Below are positions 8,823 to 17,815 of a stretch of DNA of 64,000 nt, piece by piece. A model generated the notes under the pieces. It made no database searches. It had not been told where the DNA came from and saw nothing but the letters and a program-made list of their open reading frames with translations. The position numbers were made by a program, and so were the translations under genes. Numbering within the stretch: position 1 is the stretch's first letter; each line of letters opens with the position of its first letter. Source of the stretch: Halosolutus gelatinilyticus (GTDB lineage Archaea; Halobacteriota; Halobacteria; Halobacteriales; Natrialbaceae). The stretch is from NCBI RefSeq assembly GCF_023028105.1, contig NZ_CP095491.1:930001-994000 (forward strand), written 5' to 3'.

Positions 8823-9608
8823 ATGTCTTCGCCAAGTCCCACACTGGACGTCCTCGAGACGGTTGCCCGCAGAGAGCCGCTCCTCTCGAGCCTCGCGGAG
8901 CAGCCCCGCGACAAGCGAGACCTCGTCGACCACCTCGACTGTTCCCGATCGACGATCGACCGGGCAGTCCGCGAGCTCGAGTGGCTCGAATTCGTCGACC
9001 GAACGGACGGCACCTATCGGCTGACCGCCGCGGGACGGCTGGCGCTCGCGGAACATCGCCGCAGCGCCGCCGTCTTCGAATCGATCGAAACGCGCAGTCA
9101 CCTGCTGGGGCACATGCCGCCCGATGCGCCGATGTCGGCGGCCATGCTTGAGGGCTCCGAGGCGACGGAGCCGCCGTCGCACGCGCCGAACGAACCCCTC
9201 CAGGAACTCACCTGCTACCTCGATCGGGCCGACCGGGTGCGAGCGATCGCCGGGGCGGAGCGGATTCCACAGCTCCGCCGGCGGTTGTACGATCGGACGG
9301 TCAACGGCGACCTCGATGCGGAGCTGCTCATGACCGACGATCTCGCCGAGTTCATCGTGGCCGAGTATCCCGAACAGGTACACGACCTCGCCGTCGCCGG
9401 CGCGGTCGACTTCTACGTCGTCGACTCGCTCCCCTACGAACTCACGATCTTCGAGTTACCGACCGGCTCGCAGGTGTTCCTGTTCGCCATCCAGGAGACG
9501 GATATCAAGGCGGTTCTCACGAACGATTCGCAGGCCGCTCTCGAGTGGGCCACCGGCGTGTACCGCCGGTTCCGCACCTCCGCGAAGAAGCTGTCACCGC
9601 CGGAATGA
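8823..9608 (+). CDS. winged-HTH transcriptional regulator with FilR1-like C-terminal domain
   Basis: Protein of 261 aa. Residues about 8-75 form an ArsR/MarR-like winged helix: LETVARREPLLSSLAEQP, then the recognition part DLVDHLDCSRSTIDRAVREL, then the wing WLEFVDRTDGTYRLTAAG. The C-terminal domain (about residues 120-255) resembles the FilR1/DUF1724 ligand-binding domain seen in methanogen FilR1/MsvR-type regulators. In that domain VRAIAGAERIPQLRRRLYDR and the LTIFELPTGSQVFLFAIQE region are typical. Haloarchaeal genomes hold many such regulators; the effector is unknown. The start at 8823 follows a TATA-like element. Confidence 0.8.
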   Translation: MSSPSPTLDVLETVARREPLLSSLAEQPRDKRDLVDHLDCSRSTIDRAVRELEWLEFVDRTDGTYRLTAAGRLALAEHRRSAAVFESIETRSHLLGHMPPDAPMSAAMLEGSEATEPPSHAPNEPLQELTCYLDRADRVRAIAGAERIPQLRRRLYDRTVNGDLDAELLMTDDLAEFIVAEYPEQVHDLAVAGAVDFYVVDSLPYELTIFELPTGSQVFLFAIQETDIKAVLTNDSQAALEWATGVYRRFRTSAKKLSPPE

Positions 9609-9704
9609 CCGCCGACCGCTGACCGTCAATCGGCGGATCTCACACCGGGCGCGGGTGGCGATCGCAGTCCGCGCCGCGGAGCGTCGAGCCCGTGCCGCGG
9701 ACGC

Positions 9705-9950
9705 TCAGAGCGTTCCCCGAAGGTAGACGGCGTCGTCGGTGATCTCCTCGATGCTCCCCTCGTCGAGTGGATGCGCCCGTTCAGATGCGCTTCCCCAGCC
9801 GAGTTTCGCCTTGATTGTATCCGCGAGACCCGGATCGGGATCGACGTAGCCCCGCCCCTCTTCGACCGCGACGAGCAACCCGACCTCCGTGCCGTCGGTG
9901 TTCAGGACTCGTTTCCCTTCGTCGGCTCTCGTGATCCGTTCTCGCGTCAT
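9705..9950 (-). CDS. PRC-barrel-like small protein
   Basis: Protein of 81 aa beginning MTRERITRADEGKRVLNTDG. It has the short beta-barrel pattern of PRC-barrel domains: KRVLNTDGTEVGLLVAVEEGRGYVDPDP, then KAKLGWGSASERAHPLDEGSIEEITDDAVYLRG. The same domain, with the same LGW(S/G) and IEEI/VDEIS-AV-L landmarks, starts the large acidic protein at 21738-23363. The frame is open upstream, but only the ATG ending at 9950 gives a start directly before the domain. PRC domains often mediate RNA or protein interactions or membrane association. In this genome the role is unknown. Confidence 0.7.
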   Translation of the reverse strand: MTRERITRADEGKRVLNTDGTEVGLLVAVEEGRGYVDPDPGLADTIKAKLGWGSASERAHPLDEGSIEEITDDAVYLRGTL

Positions 9951-10224
9951 ACTATCCCCGGGTCGGCGGGAGGCTATCGGTCGAGTCGGCGCAGACGTCC
10001 GCATCCGGTCGGCGATCGAACCGTCGCGACCGGTCTGCCGAATGAAGGGACGTAGACGCAATAAACGGCCGAAATCGTTTTCATCGGGCAGGATACCCTT
10101 TCCGCGCGTTCGTTTGCTAATCTGCGATTGGGACCGGAAACGGCGGACCGACGTGACGACAATCCGACCCTGCGACGACACAACAGAAGGGTTATGACGG
10201 TAGTCGCGTATTACACCTCGATCA

Positions 10225-10968
10225 ATGGCCGAGTCCGCCGCCGTCCCCGCGTCGATCGACGATCCGCGCGTTACGCCCCGATTCTATCGGTGCGTCCCCG
10301 GACACGCCGACCGCGACGTCCACCTCCTCGGCGTCGTCCACGACCACCCCGCCAGTATCGCCCGCGTCGAGCGCGTCCTCGAAACGATCGACCCGGACGT
10401 GCTCGCGCTCGAGTTACCCGCCGCCGCGCTGCCGCTGTACCGCGCCTACGCGGACGGTGGTGACGCCGGCCCGCCCCGCTTCGGTGGCGAGATGAGCGCC
10501 GCGATCCGCGCGGCGCCCGACGCCGATGTCGTCGGTATTGACGCGCCAAACTGGTCGTTCCTTCGACGGCTCGTCGCCCGACTGGTCGCCGATCGCGTCT
10601 CTCCGTCGACCGCACGGCGAGTCATCTCGAGCGTCGGCGGCGCCACGCGGTCGGCGCTGACCTGTCGCATCGCGGCGACCCTCACGCACGCGACCTCGAT
10701 GACCATCGCCTGCGACGATCCGATCGAGTACGGCTGTACGCGCGCCGATCCGCCGGCCGAGCAAGCGGCCCACGAGCGGTCCCACGTCGCCGGCGTCCAG
10801 GCGCTGCTCCGGAGCGTCGACACCGACAGGAGCGCGCTGGCCTACCGGGACAAAACGCGCGAACGCTGCATGGTCGACCGCCTCGAATCGGCGCGCTCGA
10901 CCGGCGACGTCGTCGCGGTCGTCGGCGTCGATCACCTGGAGGCGCTCGCGACGGCGCTGGCCGACTAA
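10225..10968 (+). CDS. TraB/GumN-like family protein
   Basis: Protein of 247 aa resembling the TraB family (named for the enterococcal pheromone-shutdown protein; an EreA/ChaN-like putative metal-binding fold). Landmarks are the N-terminal HLLGVVHDHPASIARV segment, with the family's Gly-x-x-His, the VLALELP segment with an acidic residue, and the C-terminal VVAVVGVDHLEALATAL. It lacks the C-terminal transmembrane helices present in longer archaeal TraB proteins, so it may be soluble. Biochemical activity is not established for the family in archaea. Context is uninformative: no operon partner within 200 bp. Confidence 0.65.
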   Translation: MAESAAVPASIDDPRVTPRFYRCVPGHADRDVHLLGVVHDHPASIARVERVLETIDPDVLALELPAAALPLYRAYADGGDAGPPRFGGEMSAAIRAAPDADVVGIDAPNWSFLRRLVARLVADRVSPSTARRVISSVGGATRSALTCRIAATLTHATSMTIACDDPIEYGCTRADPPAEQAAHERSHVAGVQALLRSVDTDRSALAYRDKTRERCMVDRLESARSTGDVVAVVGVDHLEALATALAD

Positions 10969-11004
10969 CCTGCGACTACCGGAACGAGATCGCGAACCGA
11001 ACGC

Positions 11005-11319
11005 TCACCGGCGAGCGGGCGGTTCGATCAGGATTTCGCCGTCGCCGCTGACCGTGACGTAGTGGCCGTCGATCACGAACGAGAGGGTGCCTCCGGCGCG
11101 AGGCGTGCCGTCGTATCGGGGACGAAAGAGCCCGTCGAGCGCGTCGGGATCGACGGTATCGTACAGCGAGATACGGCTGTCCGTCACGTCGACGCCCGTG
11201 CAGTCGGCCAGCGCGTGGATGATAGTCGTACTCAGCGTCGCGGGCCCCTCGGGATCGTGAACGGCGCGATACACGGGTGGAGAGCGAGACCGCGATGCGG
11301 GGGGAGTGGAGTCGTACAT
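11005..11319 (-). CDS. HalOD1 output domain-containing protein
   Basis: Protein of 104 aa consisting almost entirely of a HalOD1 domain, a haloarchaeal output domain found alone or fused to response regulators. The diagnostic elements are LSTTIIHALADCTGVDVTD, the LYDTVDPDALDGLF segment and the strand pair GTLSFVIDGHYVTVSGDGEILI. A short Ser/Arg/Pro-rich N-terminal stretch precedes it. Presumably an adaptor or output module in signalling; no receiver domain gene is adjacent. Confidence 0.82.
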   Translation of the reverse strand: MYDSTPPASRSRSPPVYRAVHDPEGPATLSTTIIHALADCTGVDVTDSRISLYDTVDPDALDGLFRPRYDGTPRAGGTLSFVIDGHYVTVSGDGEILIEPPARR

Positions 11320-11512
11320 ACCTGTTCGTCTTCCTCGACCACTCGGCGCTTGGAGACCAAAAGCGTAATCATCGATTACTTGCCAGAACGTCGCGTTAGC
11401 CCGCCCCTTCGGTTCGGAAATCGGAACCGTCTCGATCGCCGCCCGATCGCATCGCGGTCGGCGAAACGCGATCGACGCCCGGACGGATCGCCGCGGCCGA
11501 TCGCGGGCCGCG

Positions 11513-11842
11513 TTACTGTCGGAGCGCCGAGACGCAGTTCCAGCAGTAGGTGAACGTCTGGTCGGCCGCGTTCCGAACGCCGCAGTGTGGGCAGCGGATC
11601 GTTTCGCCCTCGAGTTCGAGGGCGCTCGCCCGACCCTCGGGTTCGACGTCGCGAGCGTCGTCGGTCGCGCGGGGATACCGATCGGGGCCGGGCGAGGAGT
11701 ACGAACTCGCGCGGTCGGGATCGGCGAACGACGGCGGACTCGGGCTTTCGCCGTCCTCGCGACGGACGTACACGTAGTAGAGTACCACGTGAAGCAGGGC
11801 GAACAGCACCACGTATCCGATGAGCCAACCCCAGAGCTCCAT
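11513..11842 (-). CDS. single-span membrane protein with C-terminal zinc ribbon
   Basis: Protein of 109 aa from the ATG ending at 11842 (MELWGWLIGYVVLFALL...); a start 21 bases upstream is also possible. One hydrophobic helix (residues about 5-24) is followed by a polar linker rich in Ser, Pro, Asp and Arg. The C-terminal zinc-ribbon knuckles are CPHCGVRNAADQTFTYCWNC, with four cysteines in two C-x2-C pairs. It is a haloarchaeal conserved architecture: membrane anchor plus cytoplasmic zinc ribbon. Function unknown. Confidence 0.75.
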   Translation of the reverse strand: MELWGWLIGYVVLFALLHVVLYYVYVRREDGESPSPPSFADPDRASSYSSPGPDRYPRATDDARDVEPEGRASALELEGETIRCPHCGVRNAADQTFTYCWNCVSALRQ

Positions 11843-12056
11843 CACCGTGCGATACGTTCTCAACGCACTTGGATATTCACTGTCTCATCGCTCGGTGACA
11901 GTCACGGCGGCGTATCGGTCGACGGAACCGGAGATGGACGCGTAACGATAGCAGGGGGACAGAGACCGCAGCCAGCTACCCGGACGCGGAGGCGGACGAT
12001 CGATTCACCGGTGGACGGGGTCGGTCGCCGATCGAGTCGGCGGGACGAGCGGCGGA

Positions 12057-12968
12057 CTAATCGGTGCGCCGGTGAGGGGGTTCCAGATCGCGCTCGAACT
12101 CGTCGAACGCCTCGAACTCGGCCGGGAGTTCGTACTCGATTCGGCGCTCTTCCTGGCGGTTGACGCCGGCCTCGTCGACGGGCGTCGCGACGCCCTCCCA
12201 GCCGGGTTTGATCTTGGCGCTCTTGGCGGGCATTCCGACGGCGATGTGGTGGGCGGGGATGTCGTGTTGGACGACTCCGCGCGCGCCGACGATCGCGTTC
12301 TCGCCGACCCTGTTGCCCGCGCGGACCATCGAGTCGTAGGTGAGTCGGACGTCGTCCTCGACGATCGTGTGGTAGTTGCGGACCTCGGTCTGATCGACGA
12401 CGTCGTGATCGTGGCTGTAGATGTGGACGCCGTCGGAGATCGAAACCCGGTTACCGATGGTCAGTTTCCCGCGGTCGTCCAGGTGGACGTCGTCGTGAAT
12501 GATCGTGTTATCGCCGACGGAGATGTTGTGGCCGTACGTGAAGGTGATTCCCTTGAAGAACCGGCAGCCCTTGCCGCACTCCTCGAAGAGGTGGCCCGCG
12601 AGCATCCGGCGGAATCGGAGGGCGAACTCGACGTTGTCCGCGATCGGCAGGCTGTCGAACTGCCGCCAGAGCCACTGGAGGTGCTTCGATCGGCGGAATC
12701 GATCCTCGTCCTTCTCGGCGTAGTACTCGCTTTCGAGGGTGGTGTTGCAGGGGTCGTAACTCTGGAGGCGAACCTGCTCTGCGGGGGAGACCTGCTCGCC
12801 CGCCCGCCACCGCTCGTACGCCTCCCGGTCGCCGGAGAGGTCGATCAGAACGTCCTCGACGACGGAACAAGTGTCCTCGTCGCCGGAGAGTCGCTCGTCG
12901 ACCTCGTCGATGAACTCGCGCATGCCTGCTTCCGCTTCGGCGGGAAGCGAGACGTACCGCTTTGTCAT
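12057..12968 (-). CDS. hexapeptide-repeat (LbH) acyltransferase
   Basis: Protein of 303 aa. An N-terminal helical region (residues about 1-120, including CSVVEDVLIDLSGD) precedes a left-handed beta-helix acyltransferase domain of the maltose/galactoside acetyltransferase type. Repeats are visible as HNISVGDNTIIHDDVHLDD, LTIGNRVSISDGVHIYSHDH (the HDHD segment holds the usual catalytic histidine) and VRAGNRVGENAIVGARGVV, followed by HIAVGMPAKSAKIKPGW. It probably transfers an acetyl or acyl group from CoA to a sugar or other acceptor; substrate unknown. The start is taken at the ATG ending at 12968 (MTKRYVSLPAEAE); an ATG 24 bases upstream is an alternative. Confidence 0.85.
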   Translation of the reverse strand: MTKRYVSLPAEAEAGMREFIDEVDERLSGDEDTCSVVEDVLIDLSGDREAYERWRAGEQVSPAEQVRLQSYDPCNTTLESEYYAEKDEDRFRRSKHLQWLWRQFDSLPIADNVEFALRFRRMLAGHLFEECGKGCRFFKGITFTYGHNISVGDNTIIHDDVHLDDRGKLTIGNRVSISDGVHIYSHDHDVVDQTEVRNYHTIVEDDVRLTYDSMVRAGNRVGENAIVGARGVVQHDIPAHHIAVGMPAKSAKIKPGWEGVATPVDEAGVNRQEERRIEYELPAEFEAFDEFERDLEPPHRRTD

Positions 12969-13161
12969 ATCCCGAGGTATTACTGCCGGCATTGATAGTG
13001 GTTCGGTTGTGCGTTCAGTTTGTCGGTCGTCACTCACGTCCGCATTCCTCCGCAAGGGGTACCGTGTAACGTACGTTGCAGATAGCCTTGAGGTGGCGTC
13101 AAAATCGCGTCCTCGCTTCGTTCGGCGGACGGGTTCTCTCCGGGAAATCGCTCGAGAACGC

Positions 13162-13542
13162 TTACTCGAGCGCCCTCTCCGTGATGTCGGAGTCGATCTC
13201 GTCATCGGATCGGGCGCGTCCCCCTCGTTCGGGTCCCGGTGTCGGATCGACCAATCGGGCGACCTTTCGGTCGAACTCGTCTTCGTCGAGTTCCCCGTCG
13301 ACGTACTGTTGTTTCAGTCGGTCGAGCGAATCGGCAGGTTCGGAGAACGCTAATTCCGGCTCGTCGATCCCCAGGATTTCGTTGCCGACGATGGGTAGCA
13401 ACGGGACGAGTAACAGCCACCCGACGACGAATACGGCGACCGCCGCCTGCAGACTCACGAACAGTCCGGTGAGGAGGCCGAGCGGCAGCGTCAGGACTGC
13501 TACGAGCGCAGTGGTCAACCCGACCGGATCGTTATGTCTCAT
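13162..13542 (-). CDS. SHOCT-domain membrane protein
   Basis: Protein of 126 aa beginning MRHNDPVGLTTALVAVLTLP. Two membrane helices (about residues 8-28 and 32-52, VAVFVVGWLLLVPLLPIV) are followed by a cytoplasmic segment. Its SHOCT motif is LDRLKQQYVDGELDEDEFDRKVARLVD (described here as residues about 75-100). It ends in a charged tail. This arrangement is widespread in haloarchaea; SHOCT domains are thought to mediate oligomerisation. Divergent from the aldo/keto reductase at 13691. Confidence 0.82.
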   Translation of the reverse strand: MRHNDPVGLTTALVAVLTLPLGLLTGLFVSLQAAVAVFVVGWLLLVPLLPIVGNEILGIDEPELAFSEPADSLDRLKQQYVDGELDEDEFDRKVARLVDPTPGPERGGRARSDDEIDSDITERALE

Positions 13543-13690
13543 GTCACGTCTTCCGTGGCACGGGACCAAAATATTTCGCGATAGGATCGATACTCGGGGT
13601 ACTCGAGGGATCCGCGGTTCCAAACGAAGCGCCGATCCGCCAAGGCCGAGTTCCGCACGCAATAAGTCCCCTCAATACGAACCCTTGAGC

Positions 13691-14746
13691 ATGCACTACC
13701 AGCAACTCGGCGATTCCGACGTCGAGGTCAGCGAGATCGGCTTCGGCGCCTGGGTCGTCGGCACCGACTGGTGGGGAGATCGGAGCGAGGACGACGCGAT
13801 CGAGATGATCCACCACGCCCTCGATCGCGGGATCACCTACTTCGACACGGGCGACGTCTACGGCCACGGCCGCAGCGAGGAGTTGATCGGCCGAGCCCTC
13901 GCGGACCGACGCGATGAGGTCACGATCGCGACCAAGGTCGGCTACGACTTCTACAACAACCCGCAGGCCGGCCACGGCGAACTCCCGAAGGAGATCGAAC
14001 CCGACTACGTCCGGGACGCCGTCGAGGGGAGCCGCGATCGCCTCGGCGTGGAGACGATCGACGTCCTCCAACTTCACAACGCGAACGTCGAAGAAATCAC
14101 CCCCGACGTGCTCGAGGTGCTCGACGAACTCGAAGAGGAAGGGATGATCCGCGCGCGCGGGCTCGCGCTCGGGCCGTCGATCGGCTGGCTCGCCGAGGGC
14201 GACCTGGCGATCGAAGAGGAGTTCGACTCCCTGCAACTCGTCTGGAACGTGCTCGAACAGGAGGTCGGCAACCACTTCCTGGAGACGATCGACGGGACGG
14301 GATCGCAGACCAGCCTCATCCCCCGCGTGCCACACTCCTCGGGTATCCTGAACGAGCAGGTGACGCCCGAAACCGAACTCGACGCGGGCGACCACCGCGG
14401 GTTCCGCCCCGACGAGTGGTACGAGACCGGCTGGGAGAAACTCGAGAAACTGCGGTTCTTAGAGCGGGACGGCGAGCGAACGATGGGCCAGGCCTCGATC
14501 GCGTGGTTGCTCTCGCACGAGCCGGTCGCGACCGTAACGCCGACGTTCCGCACCGCGGACGATATCGACGAGTGGGCGGCCGCCAGCGACGTGCCCAAAC
14601 TCTCCGACGAGGAACTAACTCGCGTGGAAGAGCTGTACGAGACGAACTTCGACATCGACCGCGACGACGGGATGGACTCGCTGCGATCGTCGGTCGGCGG
14701 CACGGATATCGAGTCCGCCGGCCTGGACAAACTCGCCGCGGACTGA
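13691..14746 (+). CDS. aldo/keto reductase
   Basis: Protein of 351 aa starting MHYQQLGDSDVEVSEIGFGAW. It is an NAD(P)H-dependent oxidoreductase with the AKR TIM barrel. The catalytic tetrad landmarks are visible: the aspartate and tyrosine in YFDTGDVYGHGRSEELIG (about residues 53-70), the lysine in ATKVGYD (about 81), and the histidine in DVLQLHNAN (about 125). The C-terminus has the cofactor-binding region around GQASIAWLLSHEPVATVTP. It belongs to the group often found in haloarchaea with a variant of LQLHxP. Natural substrate unknown. The ATG at 13691 matches the conserved N-terminus. Confidence 0.92.
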   Translation: MHYQQLGDSDVEVSEIGFGAWVVGTDWWGDRSEDDAIEMIHHALDRGITYFDTGDVYGHGRSEELIGRALADRRDEVTIATKVGYDFYNNPQAGHGELPKEIEPDYVRDAVEGSRDRLGVETIDVLQLHNANVEEITPDVLEVLDELEEEGMIRARGLALGPSIGWLAEGDLAIEEEFDSLQLVWNVLEQEVGNHFLETIDGTGSQTSLIPRVPHSSGILNEQVTPETELDAGDHRGFRPDEWYETGWEKLEKLRFLERDGERTMGQASIAWLLSHEPVATVTPTFRTADDIDEWAAASDVPKLSDEELTRVEELYETNFDIDRDDGMDSLRSSVGGTDIESAGLDKLAAD

Positions 14747-15005
14747 GTCTTTGGGCGATCGATTCTCCGGCCGCTGCGGTTCGCCCCTTCTCGACGATCG
14801 GCGCTTATTGCGGGATCCGGAGCGCACGATCGCGACCAGACCCGATACCTGACCGAGCCGCGCGAGCACGGCGGCGCCCGTCCCGGTGACGATCGGGATC
14901 GCCAGGTGTGCGAGCAGGAGCAAGGAGAGGAGCGGAATCGCGAACCTCCGGCGACCGGGGCCGCCGCTCGCGTTCACGTCACTGGAATCGGCGGAGCGGC
15001 GATTC

Positions 15006-15806
15006 CTATTCGCCGGCCGTCAGCCACTCCTCCCACGTCACCGAGCCGACGGTCCGATCGGGACAGAGCGCGGCCCCCGATCGGAACGCGGCGGCGGTCG
15101 ATCCGGGGAGCGGGAGGCGGACGATCGGCCGTCTCGACCCCGTCGCGTCGCGGTAAGCACGCGCGAGATCCCCCACGGTTCGCGCCGCTGGACCGCCGAC
15201 GTCGGGGACCCGCCCCCCTGGTTCGGGTGTCGCGCGCTCGACGATCGCGTCCGCGGCCTCGCCCACGTCGATCGGTTGCAGCCGAAACTCGGTCGGGAGC
15301 GGCCAGATCGGCAGGCGCGAGACCGCCTCGAGCAGGTCGAAGACGAACGGGTGAAACTGCGTCGCGCGGACGATCGTCGACGGGACCGCGCTCCCCTCGA
15401 CGGATCGCTCGGCGGCCAGTTTGTGCTCGTAGTACGAGAGCGGGATCTCGTCCACGCCGACGATCGAGACGTAGACGACGTTCGAGACGTCGGCCTCGGC
15501 GGCCGCGTCGAGGAGCCGTTCGGTTCCGCGAATGTCGACCGCCTCGCTGTCGCCGCGAGGAGCGGACGCCGCGTGAACGACGACGTCGACGCCTTCGACG
15601 GCCGATCGGAGTCCGGTCCCGTCGAGCAGATCGAGTTCGACCCAGTCGACGTCGGCGGCGTCGCTGCGGTCGGCGGCGCCACCAGCGGTGGGCGGCGATC
15701 GACTCGCCGCGCGAACCTCGTGTCCTGCCTCGCGCAACCGGGATCGAAGCGCCCGCCCGAGCGTTCCGGTTGCGCCCGTAAGCAGCGTTCGGTGCGTTCC
15801 GTTCAT
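15006..15806 (-). CDS. NAD(P)-binding atypical SDR (NmrA/SDR-a type)
   Basis: Protein of 266 aa (start at the second of two adjacent ATG codons). The N-terminus has the nucleotide-binding glycine motif LLTGATGTLGRALRSRL (about residues 7-23), followed by an NADP-type basic position (RAASRSPP). The core contains VDVVVHAASAP and the SIVGVDEIPLSYYEHKLAAE segment, with the Tyr-x-x-x-Lys pair (YYEHK). The architecture matches extended/atypical short-chain dehydrogenases related to NADH-ubiquinone oxidoreductase 39-kDa-like or NmrA-like proteins. Substrate unknown. Divergent from the bat-type regulator at 15892. Confidence 0.85.
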   Translation of the reverse strand: MNGTHRTLLTGATGTLGRALRSRLREAGHEVRAASRSPPTAGGAADRSDAADVDWVELDLLDGTGLRSAVEGVDVVVHAASAPRGDSEAVDIRGTERLLDAAAEADVSNVVYVSIVGVDEIPLSYYEHKLAAERSVEGSAVPSTIVRATQFHPFVFDLLEAVSRLPIWPLPTEFRLQPIDVGEAADAIVERATPEPGGRVPDVGGPAARTVGDLARAYRDATGSRRPIVRLPLPGSTAAAFRSGAALCPDRTVGSVTWEEWLTAGE

Positions 15807-15862
15807 CACGGGGCAGTTGTGATCGGATCGCCGAATACGCGCTGCCGGATCCGTCCGTGGGG

Positions 15863-15869
15863 TTTATAG
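15863..15869 (+). promoter_or_regulatory. TATA box of the bat-type regulator
   Basis: TTTATAG, 23-29 bp upstream of the ATG at 15892; spacing suggests a leaderless mRNA. Confidence 0.55.
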
Positions 15870-15891
15870 TATCGCCCTCGACTGACCAGAT

Positions 15892-16551
15892 ATGAAACAC
15901 GTCCGGCTCACCCTGGATGCGGGTGGCCGCGAAGACGAGATCCACCCGATGTACGACCTGCTGGTCAACGCACCGTACGTCGATCGGGCGACCGCGATGC
16001 ACTGGAACTTCACCGGGGAGGAACTCGGGATCATGCACTACGTCGAGGGGGATCGCAAGGCGTTCCGGGGCCGAATCGAGGCGATCGAACCGGTCCGCTC
16101 GTACGAACTCGTCCCCGCCGGCGACGCGGCCTTCTACGCCTACATCAGGGACGCGACCACGGAACCGCTCAGAGACGTGTTCGAACTCGCCGATCGCGCG
16201 CCGGCGCTCGTGATCCCGCCCGTTGAGTACGCGGACGGGACGGTGTCGTACTCGATCGTCGGGCCGCCGGCGGAGATTCAGACCGCGATCGACGGACTCC
16301 CGGAGCCGATCGCGGTGACGGTTACCGAGATCGGCGGGATCGAGGCGGCGCCCGGCGTCGCCGACTCGCTGCTCTCCGAACGCCAGCGCGACGCGATCGA
16401 GGCCGCCCTGGCGCTCGGCTACTACGAACTCCCGCGAAGCGCGAGCCACAAACAGGTCGCGAACGCGATCGGCTGTGCTCCGAGTACGGCCGCCGAACAC
16501 ATTCGAAAGGCCGAGTCCAAACTGCTACGGTCGATCGTCGGAAGCGAGTGA
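15892..16551 (+). CDS. bat-type HTH transcriptional regulator
   Basis: Protein of 219 aa. The C-terminal 55 residues form the HTH_10 (bat-type) domain: LLSERQRDAIEAALALGYYELPRSAS, then the recognition part HKQVANAIGCAPSTAAEHIRKAESKLL. The N-terminal region (residues 1-150) is a sensor-like domain without PAS/GAF hallmarks I can name. Bat-type regulators are numerous in haloarchaea; the founding member controls bacteriorhodopsin genes. No target is evident. The BASS transporter downstream has its own TATA box. Confidence 0.88.
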   Translation: MKHVRLTLDAGGREDEIHPMYDLLVNAPYVDRATAMHWNFTGEELGIMHYVEGDRKAFRGRIEAIEPVRSYELVPAGDAAFYAYIRDATTEPLRDVFELADRAPALVIPPVEYADGTVSYSIVGPPAEIQTAIDGLPEPIAVTVTEIGGIEAAPGVADSLLSERQRDAIEAALALGYYELPRSASHKQVANAIGCAPSTAAEHIRKAESKLLRSIVGSE

Positions 16552-16664
16552 CGACGAGACAACCGCGCCGGGGCTGGCGTACGGGGTTATTGTGACGGGG
16601 CGCATTCGCGAGGCTTCGGGGGACGCGCATCGACGGGACTCGTCCTCCACGAGTGTAGAGACAG

Positions 16665-16671
16665 TATTATA
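16665..16671 (+). promoter_or_regulatory. TATA box of the BASS transporter
   Basis: TATTATA, 51-57 bp upstream of the ATG at 16722 and about 22-27 bp upstream of a GTG at 16692. The transcript would therefore start close to the GTG, with either a short leader to the ATG or leaderless use of the GTG. Confidence 0.5.
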
Positions 16672-16721
16672 CGGTGTTCTTCCCCAGTTGAGTGTACTTT
16701 CCGCAGGGACGTGAGACACGA

Positions 16722-17708
16722 ATGATGGTATCGACGCAGTTGGAACGGATCGGACAGGTCACGAGCAAGTACTTCGTCGTCTGGGTGCTGGCCTTCTCCG
16801 GGATCGCGCTCTACGCGCCCGGCGCGTTCACGCCGATCGCCGACTACATTTCGCCGCTGCTGGGCGTCATCATGCTCGGTATGGGCCTGACGCTGACGCC
16901 CGACGACTTCCGGCGGATCGTCGAGCGGCCGCGGGATGTCTTCATCGGTGCGACGGCCCAGTGGCTCGTGATGCCCCTGGCCGCGTACGCCCTGGTCGTC
17001 GCGCTCGCGCTTCCCTGGGAGGTCGGCCTCGGCTTGATCCTCGTTGGCGCGGCGCCGGGCGGCACCGCCTCGAACGTGATGACGTACCTCGGTCGGGGCG
17101 ACGTCGCGCTGTCGGTGACGATCACGTCGCTGACGACGATCGCCGCCCCGATCGTGATGCCGGCGTGGGCCGTCCTGCTGGCCGGCGAGTCGATCGCGGT
17201 CACGTTCGCCGAGATGGCCGAGTCGATCGTCCAGATCGTCCTGGTACCCGTCGTCGCCGGACTGGTCCTTCGGTACGTCCTGGACAGGCGCGCGCCGGCC
17301 GTCGCGAAGATGGGGCTGTCGATCTTTCCGGCGATCAGCGTGATCACCATCGTCGCCATCGTCGCGGCGGTGGTGGGGCTGAACGTCGAGAACATCCTCG
17401 CCGCGAGCGCGGTCGTCTTCCTCGCCGTCGTCCTGCACAACGGACTCGGCCTGGGGGCCGGCTACGGCGTCGGGCGGCTCGCGGGAATGCCGGAAGACCG
17501 CGCCCGGGCGTGCGCGTTCGAGGTGGGACTCCAGAACAGCGGCCTGGCCGTGACGATCGCCGTGGCGTTTTTCGACCCGATCGCCGCGTTGATTCCGGCG
17601 CTGTTCAGCGTCTGGCACAACGTGACTGGCCCGGCGCTCGCGACCCTGTTTACCAGAATCGACGGCGCACCGGCCGCCGCGTCCGAACCGGCCGCCGGCG
17701 CCGACTGA
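16722..17708 (+). CDS. bile acid:sodium symporter (BASS) family transporter
   Basis: Protein of 328 aa with 9-10 hydrophobic helices. It has the family landmarks FTPIADYISPLLGVIMLGMGLTL, the VGAAPGGTASNVMTYLGRGD crossover motif (about residues 108-127) that forms the sodium/substrate site, and AFEVGLQNSGLAVTIAV (about 267-283), the second crossover. It transports organic anions with sodium across the cytoplasmic membrane; substrates in archaea are uncertain (pyruvate, pantoate or similar are known in relatives). A GTG 30 bases upstream is an alternative start. Confidence 0.88.
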   Translation: MMVSTQLERIGQVTSKYFVVWVLAFSGIALYAPGAFTPIADYISPLLGVIMLGMGLTLTPDDFRRIVERPRDVFIGATAQWLVMPLAAYALVVALALPWEVGLGLILVGAAPGGTASNVMTYLGRGDVALSVTITSLTTIAAPIVMPAWAVLLAGESIAVTFAEMAESIVQIVLVPVVAGLVLRYVLDRRAPAVAKMGLSIFPAISVITIVAIVAAVVGLNVENILAASAVVFLAVVLHNGLGLGAGYGVGRLAGMPEDRARACAFEVGLQNSGLAVTIAVAFFDPIAALIPALFSVWHNVTGPALATLFTRIDGAPAAASEPAAGAD

Positions 17709-17815
17709 TGGCTTCGACCGGGTCGGCGCCGTTTGCAGCCCTGGTAACTCTTAAGTTTCCTAAAGGAGCTACGGCATATACGCTTTTATCTCGCAACGGA
17801 GTGCCACACGATAAC

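Noticed and set aside
14752-14977. Small hydrophobic minus-strand frame after the aldo/keto reductase
   Set aside because: Only a GTG start, no promoter, and the frame runs antisense into the reductase gene before stopping. The hydrophobic run alone is not enough.
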